A stretch of 64,000 nucleotides of DNA from Pelodera strongyloides (taxonomy: Eukaryota; Nematoda; Chromadorea; Rhabditida; Rhabditidae): positions 186,001-250,000 of the forward strand of contig JAANDG010000119.1 of NCBI GenBank assembly GCA_036852015.1, read 5' to 3'. The notes below the pieces were generated by a model. That model saw only the letters and a program-made list of their open reading frames with translations. It was not told the DNA's origin and ran no database searches. Shown here piece after piece: positions 44,148-56,300 of the stretch. How positions within the stretch are numbered: position 1 is the stretch's first letter; each line of letters begins with the position of its first letter. A program made the translations under genes and the position numbers.

Positions 44148-45097
44148 ATAATATAATAATAACGGTTTATTGGTTAACAATCAATACAAATAAGAACGTC
44201 AACCAAAGGGAACCCTAAGACTACGCGCTTCACAACGCGAAAGTACTTACTAGGGACCAAACATATAGCAGTATGTACTGAACTGGGGTGAAAAATAAAC
44301 ATGCACATAAAATTACAAACAAATTACACACGAAAAAAAAACATAAACAAGACAAAACACATATATAGACAAACTACAGACATGATAAAACTAAGGCGCG
44401 AAAACATAAGAACAACATAGATGTACAAACCTATATAACAAACTAACACAAGATGGTAACACAACGAGACACATAACATAAAAACATACAACTCTCGATT
44501 GAAAACTCTAATTAAAGAATGTTGGTTGTGGGTTTACGTACAATTCCTTAGAATCTTCTATTACTTGTACTATTTGTTCTAAGTTTTGACATGAATTCAT
44601 TTTTGGGGGTAGCTTATTGACATAATCGAATATTCTAGCAAAGAACCAATGCTTGTCACGAAATTTCATTCGCGTTTCACGAATGACATATCTGTGCGGT
44701 CTACAAGGCATACGGGAGACTTGCGACTTCAATGTTAAAAATTTCGAGTAATTGAAGGCGAACTGATGTGTTACAATTTTAAAGAATGTAATGAGGTCAG
44801 TGCGCCTCCTTCTAACAAAAAGAGGGTCCAATTTCATAACTGAAAGCCTGCAACGATACGAACCACTTATGTTATTACGAAAGCATATAATTTTGGAAAA
44901 TAGTCGTTGCGGTCTTTCTAATTGTTTGCATAGTTGAGAGGAGTAGTTGGGCGAGATTATTTCTGACCCGTATTCAAGAATAGGGCGAATGTATGTAGTG
45001 AAGAGTCTTGAATACGTATCAATGGTAGCATGCGGAAAAACTGACAATAACTGTTTACATCTTCTAATGGCTAATGCTGATTTAACATTGATATGAG
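44148..45097 (-). mobile_element. CR1-like LINE fragment inserted in the satellite
   Basis: The frame from about 45090 to 44508 encodes the C-terminal region after the RT palm: TTYIRPILEYGSEIISP, QLERPQRLFSKI, RRRRTDLITFFKI. TAAATT occurs at both edges (44142-44147 and 45098-45103) as a short target duplication. The 3' UTR (44148-44507) is AC-rich on the plus strand and ends CAATAAACCG on the minus strand. The element is strongly 5'-truncated and differs from both other LINE families here. Confidence 0.8.
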
Positions 45098-47291
45098 TAA
45101 ATTGTAGTAGCCTCCGGAGACGTTTTGAATTTTCAATAGCCTCCAGAGACGTTTTTAATTGTAATAGCCTCCGGAGATGTGCTAAATTGTGGTAGCCTCT
45201 GGATATGTTTTAAATTCACAATATCTTCCGGAGACGTTTTTAATTGTAATAGCCTCCGGAGATGTGCTAAATTGTAGTAGCCTCCGGAGACGTTTTGAAT
45301 TTTCAATAGCCTCCAGAGACGTTTTGAATTGTAATAGCCTCCGGAGATGTGCTAAATTGTAGTAGCCTCTTTATATGTTTTAAATTAACAATATCTTCCG
45401 GAGACGTTTTGAATTGCAATAGCCTCCGGAGATGTGCTAAATTGTAGTAGCCTCCGGAGACGTTTTGAATTTTCAATAGCCTCCAAAGACGTTTTGAATT
45501 GTAATAGCCTCCGTAGATGTGCTAAATTGTAGTAGCCTCTGGATATGTTTTAAATTCAAAATATCTTCCGGAGACGTTTTTAATTGTAATAACCTCCGGA
45601 GATGTGCTAAATTGTAGTAGCCTCCGGAGACGTTTTGAATTTTCAATAGCCTCCAGAGACGTTTTGAATTGTAATAGCCTCCGGAGATGTGCTAAATTGT
45701 AGTAGCCTCTGGATATGTTTTAAATTCACAATATCTTCCGGAGACGTTTTTAATTGTAATAGCCTCCGGAGATGTGCTAAATTGTAGTAGCCTCCGGAGA
45801 CGTTTTGAATTTTCAATAGCCTCCAGAGACGTTTTGAATTGTAATAGCCTACGGAGATGTGCTAAATTGTAGTAGCATCTTTATATGTTTTAAATTAACA
45901 AAATCTTCCGGAGACGTTTTGAATTGCAATAGCCTCCGGAGATGTGCTAAATTGTAGTAGCCTCCGGAGACCTTTTGAATTTTCAATAGCCTCCAGAGAC
46001 GTTTTGAATTGTAATAGCCTCCGGAGATGTGCTAAATTGTAGTAGCCTCTGGATATGTTTTAAATTCACAATATCTTCCGGAGACGTTTTTAATTGTAAT
46101 AGCCTCCGGAGATGTGCTAAATTGTAGTAGCCTCCGGAGACGTTTTGAATTTTCAATAGCCTCCAGAGACGTTTTGAATTGTAATAGCCTCCGGAGATGT
46201 GCTAAATTGTAGTAGCCTCTTTATATGTTTTAAATTAACAATATCTTCAGGAGACGTTTTGAATTGCAATAGCCTCCGGAGATGTGCTAAATTGTAGTAG
46301 CCTCCGGAGACGTTTTGAATTTTCAATAGCTTCCAGAGACGTTTTGAATTGTAATAGCCTCCGGAGATGTGCTAAATTGTAGTAGCCTCTGGATATGTTT
46401 TAAATTCACAATATCTTCCGGAGACGTTTTTAATTGTAATAGCCTCCGGAGATGTGCTAAATTGTAGTAGCCTCCGGAGACGTTTTGAATTTTCAATAGC
46501 CTCCAGAGTCGTTTTGAATTGTAATAGCTTCCGGAGATGTGCTAAATTGTAGTAGCCTCTTTATATGTTTTAAATTAACAATATCTTCCGGAGACGTTTT
46601 GAATTGCAATAGCCTCCGGAGATGTGCTAAATTGAAGTAGCCTCCGGAGACCTTTTGAATTTTCAGTAGCCTCCAGAGACGTTTTGAATTGTAATAGCCT
46701 CCGGAGATGTGCTAAATTGTAGTAGCCTCTGTATATGTTTTAAATTCACAATATCTTCCGGAGACGTTTTTAATTGCAATAGCTTCCGGAGATGTGCTAA
46801 ATTGTAGTAGCCTCCGGAGACGTTTTGAATTTTCAATAGCCTCCAGAGACGTTTTGAATTGTAATAGCCTCTGGAGATGTGCTAAATTGTAGTAGCCTCT
46901 GGATATGTTTTAAATTAACAATATCTTCCGGAGACGTTTTGAATTGCAATAGCCTCCGGAGATGTGCTAAATTGTAGTAGCCTCCGGAGACCTTTTGAAT
47001 TTTCAATAGCCTCCAGAGACGTTTTGAATTGTAATAGCCTCCGGAGATGTGCTAAATTTTAGTACCCTCTGGATATGTTTTAAATTCACAATATCTTCCC
47101 GAGACGTTTTTAATTGTAATAGCCTCCGGAGATGTGCTAAATTGTAGTAGCCTCCGGAGACGTTTTGAATTTTCAATAGCCTCCAGAGACGTTTTGAATT
47201 GTAATACCCTCCGGAGATGTGCTAAATTGTAGAAGCCTACGGAGACTTTTTGAATTTTCAATAGCCTCTGGAGACGTTTTGAAGTGTAATA
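45098..47291 (+). repeat. Satellite, 170-bp higher-order repeat, right block
   Basis: It continues the left block after the LINE, with about 13 more units and more single-base variants towards the right edge (for example CTACGGAG, GAAGCCTAC). Beyond 47291 the sequence decays and passes into a Helitron-like 3' end ending near 47400. Confidence 0.93.
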
Positions 47292-47402
47292 GCCCCAGGA
47301 GTTTGTTTCAATTTGGGCGCTTAATTTTACTGTTTCTGTTGATGCTTTCATGTGAAGCTGTTCCAGCATTTTAAACTTTGAAGTATTGGAAAGTCGCCTC
47401 AC

Positions 47403-47995
47403 CGGTATTTCGCTTTAATTTTACTGAGAAAAAAAGGAATAATTTTACTGGGAAATCACTGCTTTCATGGTTGATGATGGTCTTTTAATGGTACGGGAAC
47501 ACATCCACACTTCACTGACGAGTCCACTACTTTGACACGTCTAATCGAAATATCTGCTCCTTCATCGCAATCGGTCATCGTCATCTGAACAGTGTTGTGT
47601 TATTTTAAGCAATCATTTTATGCAAAGCGGTATGACACCCGATTTTGATAAGTGTCCGTCTATTATGTTCAAATTTCTGCGTCAATTCGTATGCAAGGCA
47701 AATACGAAGATGCACTACATGGGATCGCAAAAGTCCAACGCTTCACAAACCACTTGCTACACCGCCTTAAAATCTTAAAAGCTGAAAAATCCAAAAGCTT
47801 GGAGAGTTACGGAACATGTATTCAACCACCACCAGATCAAACATACGTTAGGTTAGGAGACCAAGTAAAATATAACAAATGGAAGTGTAACTTACATACT
47901 CATACTTTACATTCACGTAGCCACACATCGAACTGTTCTGCTGACGAAATTCAGAGGTAGAAGTGCCGAACTGAACTACTCTTATTCTATATAAA
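47403..47995. other. Spacer between satellite and Helitron-like element
   Basis: A lone MITE end (CCGGTATTTCGCTTTAA) is at 47401-47417. The open frame at 47652-47960 has no domain or splice support. Confidence 0.4.
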
Positions 47996-48223
47996 CCAGA
48001 CGGCTATCGCTGCCTGAGGCGACTTTCCAATACTTCAAAGCCTCACAAAAATGGGCATACGTATATGAAATGTTTGAAACGTATTGCCTATAATTAAGGT
48101 ACAGAGACTCTTTTGCTATTTTGGAGGTGCGGTAAGTGGACTGCTTATACCAAATTCTTGAAACGTGGTATGGATTTCGTTTTCGACATTGTGAAAAAAA
48201 TCTTTCTCTTTTATATAATAAGA
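47996..48223 (-). mobile_element. Helitron-like element, 228 bp, complete ends
   Basis: On the minus strand it starts TCTTATTATATAAAAGAG and ends CGCCTCAGGCAGCG, GCCGT, CTGG with T next. It has no coding capacity. This looks like the basic unit of the family. Confidence 0.6.
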
Positions 48224-49403
48224 AAATTTCAACGCAAATAAGGAGACTGGAGACGAAATGATTTGAAAAAGATCAGATTGTTGAATGTCCCGTGATAAAA
48301 CATGTTATATGGGCAACTACATTTCCATTCACGCTTCAGCAGTACTGACCATAAAGGAAGGGGAACCTTAAATATACAAAACAATCAAGCAATAATGTCT
48401 TAATTATGTGTCTAAGGGCGCAAATTATGTAAACCCACCTCTGCACTCCTGCACCTTCCCAAACAAACTGGGACGGCCGGAAGGGCCAATCGACAAGATT
48501 TACCATTAGAATCAGTTCTATCCAGAATACTTGGGCGACCCTGCACTAAGGTGTATATAAATCATAGATTTAGCGCTAGATGCTACAGACTAGAAAGAAC
48601 AAAGCTAGTAAAATAATACTGCTTATGAGCTACATTCTACAGGCTACATACATAGACAGAGCGGAAAATATGAAAGAAGCTCCTTATTTTCCTTGTAACA
48701 AATGATTTTGTATAAGTGAGAAGGATGAAGTAACTTCAAAGATACACAATCTCCGTTTTATCATGAAGCATGAAAAGTAACCGCAAAATAACCCAAAAAA
48801 AAATAAGGTTAATTAGTTTAGTTTTGCCTGTAATTTTGCGATCTCGGCTGCTGGAACAAGTTGCTTTTCACATGAAAACGCTCCAAATGAAAGGTGCTAA
48901 AAATAAATAAAATAAACCCAAATAATTCTAATCTTTCGATATTTTTTGCAAAATTAGTAACTTTTATAATCTAGTCTTTATACCTCGGCGTTAAAAAATC
49001 TCGTCATAAGCTTTTTCTGGCGTAAACTTAATTCTGACAATTTAGTTCTTGTGCGAGCAAGCAAAAAAAAATCACAAGATTAATCACATATAAAAGTACG
49101 CAATATTAAAATAAGAATAAGATATAACTTACCAATAAGGAAAGTAGTATAATCCAGACGAGCATTGGATTGGAGGATAAAGATGTTATTATTAGAACGT
49201 TTTTGTTGAGTTTTGATCAAATGACCGATTTGTGAAGCCAGTGGCCCACAGGGAAAAGACCACATGTTGTAGATTAGGCATTGATTGGTTTGATAGGGCC
49301 CAGAGAAATAGAGGGTTAGGGGAATGGGATGAATAGGTTAATTTATGATTTATATACATAAGTTCTAAGTAATACGTCATAGGAAAAATAAGTGTATATT
49401 AAA
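48224..49403. other. AT-rich spacer, no feature seen
   Basis: No exon, tRNA or recognisable repeat could be supported. Two overlapping minus-strand frames at 49080-49380 lack splice or domain evidence. Confidence 0.4.

Positions 49404-49488
<85 letters not shown>
49404..49488 (+). repeat. TA microsatellite, ~42 units
   Basis: Pure (TA)n. It abuts a Helitron-like element whose ends are AT-flanked. Confidence 0.95.
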
Positions 49489-49492
<4 letters not shown>

Positions 49493-49497
49493 ATATA

Positions 49498-49729
49498 CCG
49501 ACGCTATCGCCGCCTGAGGCGATTTACATGGAAATATGATTGGTTTAGCATGGACATACTTATATACAAAGTTTCAAACGTATCATAAGAAATTCACTTA
49601 ATAGGAAACAATTGCATATGCATAGATATTGAGCTGCGAAACTCTTTTTATACCCGAACAGGAAATTTGCATTTCGTAACGCACATCGGTATGCAAATTA
49701 GGCTACAGTTACTCTTTTATATAATAAGA
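49498..49729 (-). mobile_element. Helitron-like element next to TA repeat
   Basis: On the minus strand the start TCTTATTATATAAAAGAG follows A, and the end has CGCCTCAGGCGGCG then GTCGG. It aligns with the last 240 bp of the element at 21489. Confidence 0.5.
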
Positions 49730-50086
49730 TATATATATACTTATAGGCAAAAACGCGGACAAGAAAAAAGCAAACATATGCCTACAATTAGCATGGTAAT
49801 TTAAAAACGCAGTAAGTTCTAAAGCATTATTTTTACGGGCAAAGACTCAATATGAATGCCCGGAATGCTCAAAGGCAGGATTGAAAAAAAAGTGCTTTCA
49901 CCTTATAGCTAGATCGAGTAAAACGTGCGTTATATTACAAGTGTAGATAACAAACTTTTCACATTCAATATACAAGTGAAATTTGATGGAGAATGTTTCA
50001 CACACCCAAAAGTTGGCCAAAAGTCACTATATTCATAAACAACGTTTCTTGGGAACCATTCTTGGACGTTGAAACGGGAGCGCTCG

Positions 50087-50260
50087 TTAAAGCGAAATAC
50101 CGGCCGGTTTTTGAAACTGTGAACCGCTGCTTTTTTATGCATTTATGCTAAGTGGGGTCGAATTGGGGTCTAGTTTTTATGCTAATTTATTTGCATATGT
50201 GTTGCATAAAATGAATATGTCGACGATGTGTTTCAAAAACCGGCCGGTATTTCGCATTAA
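50087..50260. mobile_element. MITE, TTAAAGCGAAAT family
   Basis: Ends TTAAAGCGAAATACCGGCC and GGCCGGTATTTCGCATTAA. Confidence 0.8.
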
Positions 50261-50426
50261 AGCGAAGTGCTAGCCCCTTTGGAAAATTTGCATATGATAA
50301 GCAAATCCTATGTATCCTATGCTAATTTTGTACGATTGCCGTGGACGTCTACAGTACAGGACGTGGACGTGGACGGGCGTCTACAGTAATCCCGTGTTCC
50401 CTCGTATCCCCGTTCACATGGCGGGA

Positions 50427-51120
50427 TGATTCACATCAAATAATAACAAATTGGGACGCCGAAACAGGAAAACTCGAAGAACATTCCCCCCACCAGGCAT
50501 CACGTACTTGACTCCCGTACAATTCGCAGCCGAAAATTTCAACATACCTATTACGATTTTCCATCATCTCGTCATAACTAATTTGCCTGACGAGCTGACA
50601 TTTAATGAAGATTATTTCATGGCTAAAGAAGCGACGAACAACCTCCGAGCACACCTGGAGCAACGACAGGCGACAACGTTAGAGGTAGGCATGTTTTATC
50701 GGGTTGAAAGGCTTGCAGTTTTGTTAACACCGTGGAACATTTGGTTAACTATCTGCTCTCTCCTAGTAACAATTCAATTCGCGTACACGGTGATGAAAGT
50801 GTACATCTCAATCTCAAAATTTGATATAAAACTGTTCATTACGCCAAGTCGCCAAGTGGGGCTGCCCAGAAAACAACCTGACAACGCTGTATTCATTCAG
50901 GAAAGCGAACTTAGCGGAACAACACACAATCCTCAGGTAGAGGAACCGGACGATTCTCAATGGCAACCGCGCATAAGTCTAAGCAGACCAACTCATATTA
51001 GCGTTCTCTCATTAGGAGAGAACACAGGTCAGTTCTTTGTCTCTCAAATTCCAATTTGGGTAAATGGTATTAGAATGCTAGCGCTCGTCGATACCGGTGC
51101 AGGAATTACAGTAGCTTCTA
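50427..51120 (+). pseudogene. LTR-retrotransposon remnant: membrane segment then retropepsin
   Basis: One open frame of about 230 residues (first possible start the TTG at 50451; open back to a TGA at about 50425) has a basic N-terminus, a hydrophobic segment at about residues 85-110 (WLTICSLLVTIQFAYT), an acidic linker, then the aspartic-protease motif LALVDTGAG at about 210-218, the active site of retroviral-type proteases. The frame is cut at 51120 by an inserted repeat. No gag zinc knuckle, RT or integrase is seen nearby and no LTR pair was found. A membrane segment upstream of the protease is unusual for gag-pro order. Confidence 0.6.
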
Positions 51121-51329
51121 ATAAGCCCTAGCCCTAGCCCTAGCCCGAAGAGGTTGAGCAATTTGTCATCTGGAACTCGTCGCCTACGAGGACCTCTGCG
51201 GAACATGTCATAAGCAAACCTTGAAATTGTTCTTTAACTCCCTTGAATAAAGGTGCACACTCTTGAAGCGTAAAACAAATTTAAATTTTTTTAATAACAT
51301 TTGCGCTCTCTTGGGTATTTTTAATATAG
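51121..51329 (+). repeat. Interspersed repeat splitting the retropepsin
   Basis: It begins with CCCTAG repeated three times and contains GGACCTCTGCGGAACATGTC, AAGCAAACCTTG and CTTGAAGCGTAAAA, matching (reversed) the copies at 14735 and 19490. It interrupts the protease frame between its active site and its flap/ILGND region. Confidence 0.7.
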
Positions 51330-51632
51330 ATCAGACAGACATACCAGAAGCCATCGGAATAGGAGGCCATCCAGTCCGGTTAGCATGGACAAAGGACACA
51401 ACGATAAATATTGGTAAAATCACATAGGATTCATTTTACACACGGACGATACACCCCAGGAAAAATCGACTCATACGAAATCATTTTAGGCAACGATGTC
51501 CTTCAGAGGTTGCCGCCATGGTTTATTGATTACCAGAACAAGAAGTTCTGCATAGGCTATGAGAGAATACCAATTGGAAACGATGCGCTGCTAGGTATGG
51601 TTGAATACGCACCAAGCCAAGCACTGCGCTAA
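51330..51632 (+). pseudogene. LTR-retrotransposon remnant: C-terminal retropepsin
   Basis: The frame resumes with a Gly-rich segment and contains IILGNDVL, which matches the conserved I(I/L)G-x-D-(V/L)-L motif near the C-terminus of retropepsins, then WFIDYQNKKF. A frame change near 51420 shows decay beyond the insertion. Confidence 0.6.
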
Positions 51633-51800
51633 TCCAAGTAAAAAATGCCCGAGCACGCAGGTCTATGAATTATCTATCGCAGGCAATACCGCAGGCAATA
51701 GAATGGTAATGATGGAGATCCGAGAGTTACTGAATGAATTCGTAAGCAAGGTTAGTAAAGAAATATCACTGGAAGAACAAATAAACAAGTAACTACGAAT

Positions 51801-51932
51801 ATGTCCGCGCCTAACACTAGCAACGCTTCTGACCAAATATTTTCAGATGATAATATTTCATTTCCGGTGTCAACTCACCCTCAGCCGCCACCGGACGAAG
51901 TGCAACCACCTGCACATATCCCGGTCCAGTAA
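51801..51932 (+). CDS. Small 43-residue ORF, hypothetical
   Basis: ATG at 51801 to TAA at 51932; serine/asparagine-rich start (MSAPNTSNASDQ) and a proline-rich end (QPPPDEVQPPAHIPVQ). It lies just 3' of the retroelement remnant and may be part of it, for example a short downstream ORF. There is no independent evidence of expression. Confidence 0.25.
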   Translation: MSAPNTSNASDQIFSDDNISFPVSTHPQPPPDEVQPPAHIPVQ

Positions 51933-53325
51933 ATTTCGTATGTTATTATGTAGCGTGCTGTTATGTGATTCTTCGAATATCGATGGATAACTTTACTAGG
52001 ATAGATGAGTTCTTATTACGGCCCGGGCCCGGGTCGAAGCCCTCTCGCAGTTGTTACTCCCGCTTCTAATATAGTTTTCTGTCCCGCGGTCCCCGAACTC
52101 CTGAAAATAAACATTTTACTCTGGAAACCAAAACATAACACGTTCATGTGAAAGAAGATTTCCTACTATGTTTTTCTAAATTTCGCTGAATCATGCTATT
52201 AGGGATTCTTCTGAATAGAACTTCTTTTTGATTTGAACTTCCTTTTACATTATGTATGCAAATTAATATACTCAGTTCGATAATCGTGCAAAAGTCGTGT
52301 AATACTTTGCATACGCTACATCGGAACACATCGCCTGAGATAAGTTTTAAAACCGGCCGTTGTACAACTTTAAAGAAGTTATAGAATTGGGCCCCGGGCC
52401 TCTGGGCACCATTTATATTTTTACACTACGCCATTTTAGCACCCAGATTTTGTGCCATGCGTTGCTATATTCTGCGACGAACTCTTTTTGTTCAGATGCA
52501 CTTACTATTTTTAGAAAATATGTGCACCGTCTGGTGATAGACACGCGCCTAGCTTATTATCACTCTAGCGAATATTATTATATTTTAGTTGTTATTATTA
52601 TTATTATTATTACTATTTTTCGTATTCCTCTATTTTTATTCCACAGTTTCCTTACCATTAGCAGCGCGCTGTTGACTGAATTCAAATATTTCTAAAATAC
52701 GCTACTTGTTTGTGTATCGGCATTTGTTATATGTTATATCTTCCTCTATAACTTCTAATTTGTTGCCATGCTCTCTATAGTAGCTTTATCAATTTATACG
52801 ATTTACTTTTTTTGCATTAGTTAATTCTACAATGCTTGCTATTGTATGTGAAAAGAAGTAAAAAAAATATTTTCCAGGTATGACTTGCGTATCAGTCACA
52901 AAACGCAAAACTACAGATGGTTGTACCAGTAACATAAAAATGTGCAGAGAAACGTCTTCTAACTAATATTCGTAGCAAAAACACAGAGTATTTTTTACAT
53001 TGTATATACTGGTCTCTGAACAAAGTAAACTGCAAACCATACTTATTAATTAGAGACAAAAAAATTACAGTAGAAAATAGAATTCAATTTTATTTCGTTA
53101 TCAAACATCATTTAAAGAAATACTAAAGTCGGAATGCAAATATTGCACAATATAAGCTTGAAAGTTTTTTTCTACCTAAATACCCTTTGAAAATTTTATA
53201 TTTGAGAAAAGTTTCGTATAACATGATAGATTGTTTTTTATTGTAGTTACAATAGGGTTGGTAGGATCAAACAGCTGTCTACATAGCTCAAGTACAAAGT
53301 ACAAACTTTACGATAATTTAGCGAT
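51933..53325. other. AT-rich spacer
   Basis: It contains GC-rich GGCCCGGGCCCGGG at 52021-52034 and a decayed MITE end near 52340-52370 (ACCGGCCGTTGTACAACTTTAA). No gene is supported. Confidence 0.4.
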
Positions 53326-56300
53326 TTACAGTAGCCAAAATACTAGAACAAACAAAACAAATATCACAGTTATGTCCCTCAAATTAGGAAATGAGTTTCT
53401 TTTTCGGCAATGTGAGGTCCGGGACGAAGTTCCCAAAATTGCTTCCCGAGCACCAGGCCAAGAATGCTGAAATATAGATTTCAATATAAAAAGGACTCCC
53501 GGGCAAAAGTTTTCCTGACATTTATCATCCCGCAAGATGAATATTTCAGCAAAATTACTATGAAAACCGCATGCCCAAGTTGATATCATTTTATTATCCC
53601 CGCATAGTTTTTAAAGCGAACTACCGGCCGATTTTTGAAAAGCATCGCGGACAACTGCATTTTATGCCTATTGTAAGTGGGTTCTAAGTGGGTAAAGTTC
53701 TAAATTGCGCCATGATAAAACGCCTTTTCTAACTGAATCTCTGCATAATAAAGTCGTTGGGTTTTGGTGTATACACTTACAGTACTTCTTTACTTGATAT
53801 GCAAATTAACTAACCGGTCCTTGAATACGGTAGTTGTACGATGTATTAGCATGCACAAATGAGTAGTAGGCCAATACTGGGTCAGAGCGCAGAAGGGCAG
53901 AATAATTTGGCAGACAGCCAATTCTGGAGGCTAGATCATCCATGTACACGGTGTAGTCCACCTAAAGAAACGAAATAATTTACTTATACGTAGCCGTTGA
54001 TAGTCTAATCTAACATCACTAATACACACTAAAGGCCTTTGGCTTAGGGTCCGGAAGCCCCGCCCACTTTGCCTTTCGAAAAAGCGTCATGAAAAAAAGA
54101 ACAAGGGCACCGCGAGAAGATCAATGTGGAAAAACATCATTGTTTTGTCGGTGAGCCATGAGTGCGCGCCGCTACCTTCTCAACCTTGTAAACTTTAGGA
54201 AAAATTATTTATTTCAGCGCGAATGGTGCGCATGGAGCGCGTCAGCAGTGCGCAAACGCCTTGTGTACGATCTTCGTGCGGCACAAGTGAACCTGTTGCT
54301 CTTGTTGAGCTGGTGGGGTAGCACGTTATGGTTTTGGTGAGCGACCGATAAAGTTTCACGATGGCCGTACCTGAATAGTATGCCGTGGTGATGCGACGAA
54401 CGTCTCTTTCAAGTATTTCATCTGTCCGTCGATATCGTTTTCCATTTCCATTCGTGAAGGCATCTTGCATTCACCGGCCAGTTGTGAAAAGAAGAACCGG
54501 GCTTGCATTTCCGACACTGCGTTGATAGCACTCGTCGCCTGTTAACAGTTATGCATTTTTATTTATTCTTTATATTTTGTCTGTCTGTCTATGTGAAACG
54601 GCTACTTGGATAGAGGTTAGGTGTTAGATATAACGTTGTCGCACTGACGAGCACCCCCGCCCTGATCAAAAAATCCTCGTCTGCGACAGAGGTCGAAACG
54701 AGGTCCGTGTTTGACACGGTATTTATATTCAAATTATTTAGTCTTACATTCGTACTGTCTATTAATTATGACTTTTCACTATTATATTCCAAAATTATTT
54801 TGCTTTATGGTTTACCTCTCTATTATTGTTTGTTTATTAAATTACCTATTATTAAGTAAATATTGGTACTAACGTTACGCTACTGCTAGGAATAACAATG
54901 AAGATATCATACAATACACTATCAAAACGGGAGGCAAATACTCCAGAAAATATCCAAACACATGCTAATTAGCTACAGACACACCCAAAACGACAGTAAC
55001 CGTAAAGACTGCATAAAACTACTGTATGTATTTTGGAGAGTCACGCGTCGTCCCCCCATTGCTAACACTGCGGCGGCACAAAAAGGAGGGTGACGGTGAC
55101 GCGTGACGCGGAAAACACATATACAGTAGTCATAATTACCTGAATTAGTCCAATAATGGCCAGAGTATTGTGCTCCATTTCAGGTACAAACATGTTCTTA
55201 TATAAGCGAACCCAATTGTCGCTCGAGGAAATTAGCCGACCGTTTTCAATTAAAGGAAAACCGATCTTGTATCCGGTGGCGAATATTATCTAAAATCACA
55301 AGAAAATGGAATAATTCCCAAAACCACAGAAGAACCGTCGGTCGACGGTCGCCAAATGGTTTTCACTGAAAACATTTTTTCCGATTGCTCAAAATAAGTA
55401 AAATATAAACAGATTAAATAAACGTAGGTAGGAAAATAATCGAAAGTACCTCATCAATGTCTGTCTCCATTCCACTTTTGAATACAACGGAATTCTCTTT
55501 CAATTCCGTAATATCGCCCACAATTTCCATTGTTTTACAAGCAATTCGGTGTCCGATTTCGTCATTTACACTCAGATGGGCACTGGAGCAGTTTAGTAAC
55601 ATATTAGTATCGGCGCTACCCGTTGCCTCAAAAAAGCTCAGACCCCCAGAGACGGCCAGAGATGCGTGTGCTAAGGTCGGTCTCGATATCAATGTGAAAA
55701 GGACTCAATGTAAGAACGCTAAGAACAAGTGGTCTTAGAGCATCGACTAATATGATAAGATGCTAGTCTATGTTTTATGCATTTTGCTCAACTGTTTTAG
55801 AACTCACAAAGTGAACACTGTTCTCGTCTTCTAAAGAAACCATTTCCTACCCAGTTAACCCTAGTCGTCCGAAACTATTAGAAAAATATTAAAGGCATAC
55901 TTGGCCATGCAAAAGTCCGGTTTCAATCCATAGATATCGTGGTCGAACTTGACGTCGCAAATCCGTTTCACAACTTCTTGACGTAAACGAGGGGGAAGGC
56001 GTTTGAGGAAGTGCTTACGTACTGAAAGCAGGAATTACCCGGCATATGCATCATAACGCTCGTACAGTTACTATGAAATAACGTCAAGTCTTGCAATAGT
56101 TAGCCAGTGTGCCAGTCAGGTGACTGTAAATAAAAGAGATACACTACAGTACATGATCGTTGAAAGTAAAAATCTACGAAAAACAAGTAAATTCACACTT
56201 ACGCCTGGCTTCTGTGACCATATCTGTAGGTGTTCCATCTGCACAGCATCGGTTTTTTATCCAAACACCGCGTCGCGAGGACAGGTATAACTAAAGAAAG

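Noticed and set aside
41944..47291. CRISPR-like regular repeats
   Set aside because: There are no unique spacers: all subunits are related and the organism is a eukaryote. It is a satellite.
47052..47402. 116-residue open frame at the satellite edge
   Set aside because: It translates satellite subunits; the 170-bp period is not a multiple of three and no start or splice context supports it.
51121..51147. GGGCTA-type tandem resembling telomere repeat
   Set aside because: Nematode telomeres are TTAGGC; this is only three to four CCCTAG units and forms the end of an interspersed repeat whose other copies also end in GGGCTAGG.
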